A stretch of 9,857 nucleotides of DNA from Thermoplasmata archaeon (GTDB lineage Archaea; Thermoplasmatota; Thermoplasmata; SG8-5): assembly GCA_023136815.1 (NCBI GenBank), contig JAGLQM010000024.1, forward strand, positions 1-9,857. The letters run 5' to 3'. Shown piece after piece: positions 1-5,911 of this stretch. Position 1 is the first letter of the stretch. Each line of letters begins with the position of its first letter. The translations under genes were made by a program, and so were the position numbers. The notes beneath the pieces are model-generated. The model was given only the letters and a program-made list of their open reading frames with translations. It did no database searches and was not told where the DNA came from.

Positions 1-14
1 GTTTCCGAATTAGA

Positions 15-36
15 CTGATTCATAATTATGAATCAG
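15..36. repeat. Perfect 22-bp palindrome in the leader before the cDPG-synthase-like gene
   Basis: The half CTGATTCATAA is followed at once by its exact reverse complement, so there is no loop. It could be an operator for a dimeric regulator, or the foot of a terminator for a gene ending just left of the window: a frame reading V-S-E-L-D-stop ends at position 18, too short to call as a gene. The sequence shows the symmetry directly; the role is inference. Confidence 0.5.
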
Positions 37-100
37 GCGAGACATGTTTAATAATGAACAAGGGAGGCATTTCTTCACCTCATACTTGCATCTCGCCTCC
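35..100 (+). promoter_or_regulatory. Leader with alternative inverted-repeat pairings
   Basis: Eight bases at 35-42 (AGGCGAGA) are complementary to 91-98 (TCTCGCCT). GGAGGC at 63-68 is complementary to GCCTCC at 95-100, and GAGG at 64-67 can pair with CCTC at 78-81. The first two pairings use the same 3' bases and cannot form together. That is the layout of a switchable leader or attenuator upstream of the gene at 175. No known riboswitch class is recognised, and the segment could equally be chance GC-rich clustering in an AT-rich leader. Confidence 0.3.
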
Positions 101-165
101 AATTATACTGTCCAGGGCAAATTTCATAAGGGGTAAATAATATCCATCCACATCAGAATGTTAAA

Positions 166-170
166 GGTGA
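166..170 (+). promoter_or_regulatory. Ribosome binding site (GGTGA)
   Basis: GGTGA, the core of the archaeal Shine-Dalgarno sequence, ends 4 nt before the ATG at 175. It fixes the start of the first gene and shows that this transcript has a 5' leader. The same arrangement is seen before the genes starting at 2952 and 7699. Confidence 0.75.
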
Positions 171-174
171 ACGA

Positions 175-1491
175 ATGGCAAGAAAAAAAGTATTGATAAT
201 GGGCGCAGCTGGAAGGGATTTCCACAATTTTAATGTGGTCTACAGGAACAATGAGGATTATGAGGTAGTGGCTTTTACCGCGGCACAGATCCCAGACATT
301 GACGGCAGGATGTATCCCCCATCCCTATCAGGAAAATTATACCCAAATGGAATTTCAATTTATGACGAATCGGAACTTGTTGACCTGATTAAGAAGCACA
401 ATGTTGATGAGGTTGTATTCTCCTACAGTGATGTTCCATATAATGTGGTCATGAACAAGTCTGCGATTGTCAATGCACATGGTGCAGATTTTGTTCTGCT
501 GGACGCTGAAAGGACCATGATAAAATCCAAGATCCCCATAATAGCCATCTGTGCAGTTAGAACTGGTTGCGGAAAGAGCCAGACAACCCGCAGAGTCATT
601 GAAATTCTCAAGGCAAAGGGCAAGAAAGTTGTTGCAATCCGCCACCCTATGCCCTATGGTGATCTGGCAAAGCAGGCAGTTCAGAGATTTGCTGCTTATG
701 AAGATCTGGACAAGCATGAGTGCACAATCGAGGAGCGCGAAGAATATGAACCCCACATCGACAAGGGCATAGTTGTCTATTCTGGCGTTGACTATGGAGC
801 AATCCTGACCGAAGCAGAAAAGGAAGCAGACATAATCATCTGGGACGGCGGGAACAATGACACTGCATTCTACAAACCGGATTTGTATATTACAATCGTG
901 GACCCACACAGACCTGGACATGAGCTGGCATACTTCCCAGGCGAAGCAAATTTGAGAATGGCAGATGTGATCTTGGTGAACAAGGTTAACACCGCAGACC
1001 CGGAAAATGTTGAACAGGTTCTGAAAAATGCAAAGTTCGCCAACCCAAACGCAACAGTGATCCTGGCAGCATCACCGGTTTCAATTGATGATGTTGAGGC
1101 AATAAGAGGCAAGAAAGTTCTTGTTGTCGAGGACGGCCCAACCCTGACACATGGTGAGATGTCCTATGGAGCTGGTATGGTTGCAGCAAAGGAGTTTAGC
1201 GCAGGCGAAACTGTTGACCCATTACCACATGTAGTAGGTGAAATAAAGGAGACATTTGAAAAATACTCACACATGAAGGGAAAGGGCTTCCTTCCGGCAA
1301 TGGGATACTCTGATCAGCAAATTGCAGATCTGAAGACAAGCATTGATGCAACGCCTTGCGATATTGTCCTGGCAGGAACACCTATAGACTTGAATCGGGT
1401 GCTTTCGGTCAACAAACCTATTGTTCGCGTGTACTACAAATTGCAGGAAATCTCCAAGCCAGATATGGAAGATATTTTGAAAGATTTCTAA
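175..1491 (+). CDS. Cyclic 2,3-diphosphoglycerate synthase-like P-loop NTPase
   Basis: This 438-aa protein resembles the archaeal family annotated as cyclic 2,3-diphosphoglycerate synthase or predicted GTPase (COG2403 type). The characterised methanogen enzyme makes the cyclic phosphoglycerate osmolyte/thermoprotectant by ATP-dependent ring closure of 2,3-bisphosphoglycerate. Visible features, in order: a Rossmann-like N-terminal domain (residues 4-120, opening VLIMGAAGRDFHNFN); a P-loop RTGCGKSQTT around 129-138; a DGGNNDT segment near 224-230 in the Walker B region; and NKVN near 269-272, resembling a guanine-specificity loop. The length is close to the family's usual size. The ATG is supported by GGTGA 4 nt upstream. 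A hairpin terminator follows the stop, so it is probably monocistronic. Many family members have no biochemical test, so the substrate here is uncertain; membership of the family is much surer than the reaction. Confidence 0.85.
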   Translation: MARKKVLIMGAAGRDFHNFNVVYRNNEDYEVVAFTAAQIPDIDGRMYPPSLSGKLYPNGISIYDESELVDLIKKHNVDEVVFSYSDVPYNVVMNKSAIVNAHGADFVLLDAERTMIKSKIPIIAICAVRTGCGKSQTTRRVIEILKAKGKKVVAIRHPMPYGDLAKQAVQRFAAYEDLDKHECTIEEREEYEPHIDKGIVVYSGVDYGAILTEAEKEADIIIWDGGNNDTAFYKPDLYITIVDPHRPGHELAYFPGEANLRMADVILVNKVNTADPENVEQVLKNAKFANPNATVILAASPVSIDDVEAIRGKKVLVVEDGPTLTHGEMSYGAGMVAAKEFSAGETVDPLPHVVGEIKETFEKYSHMKGKGFLPAMGYSDQQIADLKTSIDATPCDIVLAGTPIDLNRVLSVNKPIVRVYYKLQEISKPDMEDILKDF

Positions 1492-1495
1492 AATT

Positions 1496-1530
1496 ATCGG
1501 GGCTTGAATGCCCCGATTTCTTTTCCTTTG
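1496..1530 (+). terminator. Hairpin terminator after the cDPG-synthase-like gene
   Basis: ATCGGGGC at 1496-1503 pairs perfectly with GCCCCGAT at 1510-1517 around the six-base loop TTGAAT. A pyrimidine run (TTTCTTTTCCTTT) follows directly. The hairpin starts 4 nt after the TAA stop, which is the expected place for termination. Confidence 0.7.
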
Positions 1531-1536
1531 AGCCCC

Positions 1537-1549
1537 GTTTTAAATTATA
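1537..1549 (+). promoter_or_regulatory. TATA-like promoter element for the membrane-protein gene
   Basis: An uninterrupted A/T stretch, TTTTAAATTATA, lies about 45-57 nt before the ATG at 1595 and just after the preceding terminator. Archaeal spacing would put transcription start near 1568, giving a leader of about 27 nt. No good Shine-Dalgarno is seen before 1595, so both promoter and start are moderate calls. Confidence 0.35.
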
Positions 1550-1594
1550 GAAAAATTATTAGGTAAGTCAACCATATAGGACTCTGGATATCAA

Positions 1595-2215
1595 ATGGGC
1601 GATTTTGAAGATGTCGAAGCCATAGCGGAAAACCTGGAAATGAATGAACGAGAGAAAGCCAGGTATGAACTCCACAAGGAAGATATCAAGAGATATGCTA
1701 TAAAAGCTAACTTCTGGGCATTCTGGAATATTACCTGGCAAATCATATTTTTCTGGGGTTTGGTGGTAATAGCAATTGATGCGGGACAAAGATATGCCAA
1801 TGATTATGTACCCACACTTAACCTGTTTTTCGGGGGAATGAGCTATATAACCGCTCCAATGGCAATTGTAATAGGTATACTTGGACCCTTTTCGTTCTTT
1901 GTAATGATTTATACTGGCATAGTACGAAGTAAATGGGAAGGTAAATTGACCAGAGCAACTGCATATGCCCTTTCATTTCTGTCAAATATAGAACACAGAG
2001 AATTTATGGTTTTAGAAGAGAAGAAACGTGTCAATCTCAGGGCCAGAGCTATAGAGGAAAAAACGCATGTCCAGGATGCAAAAAAGATTATTGAAGTAAA
2101 TCAAGAAATTTCTAAGAAAAAAGCAGATCTCCTGAAAGCTTGCAAAGATGGTAAGATCACCAGGGAAACATATGAATATAACATAAAAATGATAGATTCC
2201 CAGAAGAAAAAATAA
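1595..2215 (+). CDS. Small membrane protein with a charged helical C-terminal tail
   Basis: The family of this 206-aa protein is not recognised. Residues 1-36 are acidic and basic with no signal peptide. A hydrophobic, tryptophan-rich segment runs about 38-62, and a second, longer one about 80-110, consistent with two membrane spans and both ends in the cytoplasm. From about 115 the chain is charged and predicted helical, possibly coiled-coil (135-185). It ends in a stretch resembling the short C-terminal domain (SHOCT) pattern, ADLLKACKDGKITRETYEYN near 177-196. This suggests a membrane-anchored scaffold or oligomerising protein, but no function is assigned. It stands alone on the plus strand, with its own possible promoter, and ends 8 nt from the convergent hydrolase gene. 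Confidence 0.7.
   Translation: MGDFEDVEAIAENLEMNEREKARYELHKEDIKRYAIKANFWAFWNITWQIIFFWGLVVIAIDAGQRYANDYVPTLNLFFGGMSYITAPMAIVIGILGPFSFFVMIYTGIVRSKWEGKLTRATAYALSFLSNIEHREFMVLEEKKRVNLRARAIEEKTHVQDAKKIIEVNQEISKKKADLLKACKDGKITRETYEYNIKMIDSQKKK
2207..2212 (-). terminator. Oligo-T termination tract for the hydrolase gene
   Basis: Read on the minus strand, six T residues occur about 12 nt after the hydrolase stop codon, inside the end of the convergent gene. Archaeal RNA polymerase can stop at such U-rich tracts without a hairpin. The tract is short and could be only the Lys-Lys codons of the opposite gene. Confidence 0.25.
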
Positions 2216-2223
2216 GAAGATAA

Positions 2224-2838
2224 TCAGGAAATCTCTGAGAATACATCCAGTGAGTCAGCAATCAAGGTTTTATTGACCTTTTTTTGATTTCCTAAATCGT
2301 CAAAAACTTTGTCCCCATAATCATGACCGGGGTATACTATCAGATCATCAGGCAGGGATTTGAGTTTCAGAAGTGAGGCATACATCTGTTCATTGCTGCC
2401 GCCTGGAAGATCGGTTCGTCCACAATCTCCAATGAATAGAGTATCACCAGTTAGCAAGTACTTATCATCTACAATCACACAAATACCTCCCGATGTGTGG
2501 CCAGGAGTATGAATAAATTTCATTTGGACACTGCCCATATTGATTATCTCGCCATCAGCCACAAAAATATCAATATTCACTGGTATCTTCTCTGAATCCA
2601 TACGAGATGCTATAAACTTGCAGTCATTGGCTTCTTTCACCCTGATATTATCTCCAGCATGGTCATAGTGATGATGGGTATTTATGACATATTTCAGGTC
2701 AAGGTTCAGCTCACCATTACGTTTCATTGCCCGGGAAGCATTGCTGCCAGGGTCCACCAGGGCAGACTGTTTTGTTTCTTCGCAGTATACTAGATAACTG
2801 AAATTGTCCTGTCCCACAAGAATCTGTTCAATGACCAT
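2224..2838 (-). CDS. Metallo-beta-lactamase-fold hydrolase, glyoxalase II/ETHE1 type
   Basis: The dinuclear-metal site of the fold is complete. From the ATG at 2838 (204 aa), HHHYDH at 55-60 gives the HxHxDH motif, H114 lies in HTPGHTSGG, D132 in LLTGD, and H172 in VYPGH. The segment GDCGRTDLPGG after the fourth ligand is typical of glyoxalase II-like and ETHE1 persulfide-dioxygenase-like members, so likely substrates are thioesters or sulfur-carrying thiols in the cytoplasm. No rhodanese domain is fused. The frame could also start 8 codons earlier at 2862. The ATG at 2838 is preferred because family members typically begin near the MVIEQILVG segment, but neither start has a clear ribosome site. 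Upstream lies a divergent nuclease-like gene. Fold assignment is very sure; the exact substrate is not. Confidence 0.85.
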   Translation of the reverse strand: MVIEQILVGQDNFSYLVYCEETKQSALVDPGSNASRAMKRNGELNLDLKYVINTHHHYDHAGDNIRVKEANDCKFIASRMDSEKIPVNIDIFVADGEIINMGSVQMKFIHTPGHTSGGICVIVDDKYLLTGDTLFIGDCGRTDLPGGSNEQMYASLLKLKSLPDDLIVYPGHDYGDKVFDDLGNQKKVNKTLIADSLDVFSEIS

Positions 2839-2903
2839 AAGCAGTAATTGTTTTTGCAGCATTTATTTATTCCCATAAACTATCATATCCCGGTGAAACG
2901 TAA

Positions 2904-2938
2904 ATTTGATAAACATGAATCGGATTCATGTGTCAAAT
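2904..2938. promoter_or_regulatory. Nested palindrome in the divergent intergenic region
   Basis: The core 2913-2931 is ACATGAATC, one G, then GATTCATGT, giving perfect 9-bp arms. It is flanked by a second matching pair, ATTTGA (2904-2909) and TCAAAT (2933-2938). A competing pair exists: CGGATT (2921-2926) with AATCCG (2936-2941). The element ends 4 nt before the GGTGA ribosome site of the nuclease-like gene. It could be an operator or, if transcribed, a leader hairpin. An A/T run near 2901-2910 could act as a TATA box for the rightward gene. Confidence 0.5.
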
Positions 2939-2942
2939 CCGG

Positions 2943-2947
2943 GGTGA
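2943..2947 (+). promoter_or_regulatory. Ribosome binding site that decides a TTG start
   Basis: GGTGA ends 4 nt before TTG at 2952, matching the spacing at the first gene (166-170 before 175). This favours TTG 2952 over the in-frame ATG at 2928, which lies inside the palindrome and has no ribosome site. Confidence 0.6.
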
Positions 2948-2951
2948 ATCC

Positions 2952-3563
2952 TTGAAAATAAAAGAGTTGGAGGCAATACTTGATAATATTCTGACCAGGA
3001 CCGAAAAGATGGTCAAGGCCGGTGACCGCAAGCATATATTGAACGAGCAGTTTTTTCACCATCAATTCTCTGCACTGGCAACAAGGCATTATACAAAGCA
3101 AAGAATAGACCCATGGAAGAACCTGATACTCGTTCCAGAACACCCCACAAAGGCCGCCTATTCCTGGAGAGAGTTCAACCTCAATCGGCCAAAGACCACA
3201 CAGAAACTGGCACTGGACCGCGGTGTGCGGGGTAAGTTCGATTATGTTATCAAGGATAGGCCAAGAATCCACCTGGAATGGAAAGGTCCAGAACTCTACA
3301 ATACCAGAGCGGTGGCACAGGATCTCACGAAACTTCTAATGCTGGAAGGCCGGGGTCCAGTGAAGGTCTTTGCAGCAATTGTCACCAGTTCCAGAAGGGC
3401 AGATGATGCACATATTCAGCAGCTCACATCAAGATTTTACGACGCTCTGGAATTTACCCAGTCAATTCTCGAAATAGAGGACATTAGAAAGGAAAAGTTA
3501 TACGCGTACATTGCCACTGTGCCAGATGCTGGAGCGCAGAAGTTCATTTGGGGGAAGGTTTGA
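2952..3563 (+). CDS. Orphan PD-(D/E)XK nuclease-like protein
   Basis: No named family is recognised, but the pattern is that of a PD-(D/E)XK nuclease core. Numbered from the TTG start (203 aa): a first helix with a conserved-looking Glu (E32, in NEQFFHHQF); a strand KFDYVI holding D97; a strand IHLEWKG holding E109 and K111, which completes D-x(11)-E-x-K; a helix with Q123 (AVAQDLTKLL); and a hydrophobic strand VKVFAAIVT (138-146). This order matches the family's alpha-beta-beta-beta-alpha-beta core. It probably cuts DNA or RNA, or is a degenerate relative. No methyltransferase, specificity subunit or toxin-antitoxin partner is adjacent, so a classical restriction role is not supported. An ATG at 2928 would add 8 residues. 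The stop codon lies inside a hairpin. Confidence 0.7.
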   Translation: MKIKELEAILDNILTRTEKMVKAGDRKHILNEQFFHHQFSALATRHYTKQRIDPWKNLILVPEHPTKAAYSWREFNLNRPKTTQKLALDRGVRGKFDYVIKDRPRIHLEWKGPELYNTRAVAQDLTKLLMLEGRGPVKVFAAIVTSSRRADDAHIQQLTSRFYDALEFTQSILEIEDIRKEKLYAYIATVPDAGAQKFIWGKV

Positions 3564-3582
3564 AGTCGCAGACTTCAAACCT
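3556..3582. repeat. Perfect 12-bp hairpin embracing the stop codon
   Basis: AGGTTTGAAGTC (3556-3567) and GACTTCAAACCT (3571-3582) are exact reverse complements around the three-base loop GCA. The TGA stop of the nuclease-like gene (3561-3563) is inside the left arm. There is no T-tract directly after it, so it is not a classical terminator. It could stabilise the mRNA end or be a dispersed palindromic repeat. Confidence 0.6.
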
Positions 3583-3588
3583 GACCCA

Positions 3589-3625
3589 GGGGAGTTTCTT
3601 CACAAATTGCATAGAGAAACTCCCC
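3589..3625. repeat. Second hairpin, 11-bp stem
   Basis: GGGGAGTTTCT (3589-3599) pairs perfectly with AGAAACTCCCC (3615-3625) around a 15-nt loop. It starts only 6 nt after the first hairpin. Two long perfect stems in tandem are unlikely by chance. They may belong to a structured 3' UTR, a small RNA, or a non-coding palindromic repeat. Confidence 0.55.
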
Positions 3626-3630
3626 GTAGG

Positions 3631-3670
3631 CGGCAAAATTTATATTAGCATTCTGCAACTGTTTTTGCCG
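3631..3670. repeat. Third inverted repeat, 8-bp arms
   Basis: CGGCAAAA (3631-3638) is matched by TTTTGCCG (3663-3670) across a 24-nt loop. It is the third inverted repeat in 115 nt. As a hairpin it is weaker than the two before it, but it adds to the view that 3556-3670 is one structured segment. Confidence 0.4.
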
Positions 3671-3757
3671 ATGTAATTGGTACTTCAATATTGTAAAATT
3701 TACTCACTTCTATACAGAGATTCCATTTGTTTGAAGTATTTTCAAAAACCTGGCGAC

Positions 3758-3780
3758 ATCATATATGATTTTTTTATTTT
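3758..3780 (+). terminator. AT-rich palindrome followed by a T-tract
   Basis: The 12-bp palindrome ATCATATATGAT (3758-3769) runs straight into seven T residues and, after one A, four more. This could end transcription of the nuclease-like gene or of an RNA covering the hairpins. The rest of the 344-nt gap, 3671-3757 and 3781-3872, shows no gene or further structure that I can support. Confidence 0.4.
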
Positions 3781-3872
3781 CCATTTAAGCTTCCCTATGA
3801 TGCAATAAGATAAAAGCCAATATAAAAATTGCCATCATTTGTCAGAACACTTTCGCCAACCCCCACCTACCC

Positions 3873-3880
3873 TTTATGTA
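3873..3880 (+). promoter_or_regulatory. TATA-like box for the helicase gene
   Basis: TTTATGTA is centred about 31 nt before the ATG at 3908, and no Shine-Dalgarno is visible there. This is the layout of an archaeal leaderless transcript. It argues against the in-frame TTG at 3839, which lies upstream of the box. Confidence 0.45.
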
Positions 3881-3907
3881 TTAACCCATCTTTCACAGCC
3901 TGTTAAA

Positions 3908-5911
3908 ATGTTCTGCGAAAAGTGCAATGGAATGCTCCGAAAGAAGATGATCAAGGGAACGTTCGAAACCTACTGTCCCAGATGCAGGGATGCAAATGCT
4001 TTCAAAACATATACTCCGGAGAATGAATTTGAGGACCTGAAAGAATGGAAAGAATCTCCAACCGAGATACCCTATTTTCCTTACGAGACTATTCGTGATG
4101 GACAGAAACAGTTCATTGAAGATGTTACCCTGGCACTTGAGCAGGAAAAAACATTGCTTGCTTATGCGCCAACTGGCATAGGAAAAACAGTGGGCGTTCT
4201 GGTTCCTGCTATTGAGAAATCTCTTGAAACCGGTAAAAAAGTTTTATTTCTGACTTCCAAACAATCGCAGCATAAGATTGCCATTGAGACAATTCGTCTA
4301 ATTAAAGCAAGGTACGGCATCAGAATAACTGCCGTGGACATTGTCAATAAACAGGATATGTGCCCCAGGGATATTTCCCATGAGTATCATGTTGTTTTCA
4401 ATGCGCTTTGCCGAATAGAGCAAAAGAATAAAACGTGTAGATATCACACTACAAAGGTAAAGGGCCTGGACAACCAGATTAGAAACAATATTCTTCATGT
4501 GGATGAACTGAAAGGGATAGCTTCCAGTTCTGGAGTTTGTCCTCACAGGGCAGCGGTTGAGGCAGGCAAGGGATCGAATATCATAATCTGTGATTATAAT
4601 TATATCTTTTACAGCCATGTGAGCCAGACCATGATGAAAATGCTGGAGTTGGAGCTAAAAGATTGCATAATAATTGTTGATGAAGCCCATAATTTACCGG
4701 ACAGGATTCGTTCGCACAACAGCATGGAACTGACCACCAATCGTATTGAAGAGGCAATGTCCGAAGCCCGTAATGACAAGATCCTGGCACGACAACTTTC
4801 ATTCATAAGAACTGGCCTCGGTAAATTACTGGACATGGTGGGAGATGGAGATGAAAAGTTAATCCAGCAGGAAGAGTTTATTAATATCATTGAAAATTCA
4901 TTGGGCCAGACACTTGATGGAAGAAGTGATATTGCCGATTTCAATAAAAAATTAATGATTATTGGAGATAAGAAACTTGGAGATGGCACATCCAGTGCTG
5001 CCTTTGACCTGAGCCGCTTCATTGAAGGATTCATGATGGAGCATCCTAGCATGATCAGGGTTATCAGCCGCAAGGATAAATCGAAGATTTTCTTTAGACT
5101 TCTGGATCCATCGGTTGTCTGTGCCAAAATATTTAACGAAGCGTATGCCAGTATTCTAATGAGCGGCACATTACATCCAGCAAAAATGTATGCTGATATT
5201 CTGGGCCTCACCAGCAAAGATAGTATTCTTGGGAATTACAGGAGTCCTTTTCCTCCGGAGAACAGGCCGGTCTATGCAATTACCGACGTAAGTACATTAT
5301 ACAGACAGCGTTCAAAAGAGATGTACATGAAGATAGCGAGGCATATTAAAACCGCATCAGATGAGGTTTCAGGTAATGTAGCGGTTTTCTTTCCATCCTA
5401 CAATATTCAATGGGAAGCAGTTCAAGCAATAGAAGAATTGGGTTCCACCAAGGAATTGATTGTGGAAACCAGAAAATCCAGGAAGGCTGAAAAAGAATCA
5501 ATGCTCCGGCAGCTGAAAAGGCTTCAGTTCATGGGCGGTGGAATGCTGCTGGGGGTAATGGCAGGTTCACTTTCAGAGGGAATTGATTACAAGGATAATC
5601 TTCTGGGCTGCGTTATTATTGTAGGGCTGCCACTGGCCCCACCTTCCCTGGAGCAGGCCCAACTTGAACGATTCTATGATAGAAAATTCGGACTGGGAAA
5701 AGGAAAAGAATATGGTTACACCTCGCCAGCAATGAATAAGGTTATGCAAGCAATGGGAAGATGCATCCGTTCTGAAACAGATAGAGCAGTGGTATTGCTC
5801 ATGGACCTGAGATACGGCGATGGAAAGTATCGTAATTACTTTCCAAGGGATGTAAAAATCAGACAAACTGGCAACCTGAAAAATGACATGAAAGAATTTT
5901 TTTCTAGTTAA
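3908..5911 (+). CDS. XPD/Rad3-family Fe-S DNA helicase with N-terminal zinc ribbon
   Basis: A 667-aa superfamily 2 helicase. Residues 3-26 form a zinc ribbon (C-x2-C-x16-C-x2-C: CEKC and CPRC). The helicase core follows: Walker A APTGIGKT (87-94), DEAH box (258-261), SGT near 419-421, SLSEGIDYK near 554-562, and motif VI QAMGRCIRS near 614-622. Four cysteines between Walker A and DEAH (152, 168, 177, 211; contexts MCPR, LCRI, TCRY, VCPHR) match the position of the 4Fe-4S cluster of XPD/FancJ/DinG-type enzymes, which unwind DNA 5' to 3'. The core indicates a role in DNA repair or R-loop and fork processing. The start at ATG 3908 begins exactly at the zinc ribbon; the frame extends to a TTG at 3839, but those 23 residues look non-coding. 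It ends flush against the convergent gene at 5912. Confidence 0.93.
   Translation: MFCEKCNGMLRKKMIKGTFETYCPRCRDANAFKTYTPENEFEDLKEWKESPTEIPYFPYETIRDGQKQFIEDVTLALEQEKTLLAYAPTGIGKTVGVLVPAIEKSLETGKKVLFLTSKQSQHKIAIETIRLIKARYGIRITAVDIVNKQDMCPRDISHEYHVVFNALCRIEQKNKTCRYHTTKVKGLDNQIRNNILHVDELKGIASSSGVCPHRAAVEAGKGSNIIICDYNYIFYSHVSQTMMKMLELELKDCIIIVDEAHNLPDRIRSHNSMELTTNRIEEAMSEARNDKILARQLSFIRTGLGKLLDMVGDGDEKLIQQEEFINIIENSLGQTLDGRSDIADFNKKLMIIGDKKLGDGTSSAAFDLSRFIEGFMMEHPSMIRVISRKDKSKIFFRLLDPSVVCAKIFNEAYASILMSGTLHPAKMYADILGLTSKDSILGNYRSPFPPENRPVYAITDVSTLYRQRSKEMYMKIARHIKTASDEVSGNVAVFFPSYNIQWEAVQAIEELGSTKELIVETRKSRKAEKESMLRQLKRLQFMGGGMLLGVMAGSLSEGIDYKDNLLGCVIIVGLPLAPPSLEQAQLERFYDRKFGLGKGKEYGYTSPAMNKVMQAMGRCIRSETDRAVVLLMDLRYGDGKYRNYFPRDVKIRQTGNLKNDMKEFFSS
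5897..5903 (+). terminator. Oligo-T tract at the end of the helicase gene
   Basis: Seven consecutive T residues lie just before the TAA stop (5909-5911). Archaeal polymerase can terminate at U-rich tracts, which would help separate this gene from the convergent cluster with no spacer. As the tract is inside the coding region, it could be only the Phe-Phe codons. Confidence 0.25.

Noticed and set aside
3..137. An open plus-strand frame of 45 codons without stop at the left edge
   Set aside because: It runs through the palindrome and paired arms, has no clear start or ribosome site, and the peptide has no domain-like look. It cannot be told from chance.
355..921. A 188-codon minus-strand frame opposite the cDPG-synthase-like gene
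   Set aside because: It is antisense to a strong family match, is rich in Cys, Ile and Val as expected of a shadow frame, and has no ribosome site.
2883..3272. Restriction-modification or toxin-antitoxin system around the nuclease-like gene
   Set aside because: Neither strand near it codes for a methyltransferase, specificity protein or antitoxin. The minus-strand frame here is a shadow of the nuclease gene.
3839..3907. A 23-residue N-terminal extension of the helicase from TTG 3839
   Set aside because: The extension precedes the TATA-like box and the zinc ribbon and looks non-coding, so ATG 3908 is preferred.
3564..3907. CRISPR array or tRNA gene in the gap before the helicase
   Set aside because: The repeats there are single inverted pairs, not regularly spaced direct repeats. 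No cloverleaf or T-loop GTTCRA pattern was seen.
4609..5217. A 202-codon minus-strand frame opposite the helicase
   Set aside because: It lies wholly within conserved helicase coding sequence, and its Ser/Leu-rich composition is that of a reverse-frame artefact.
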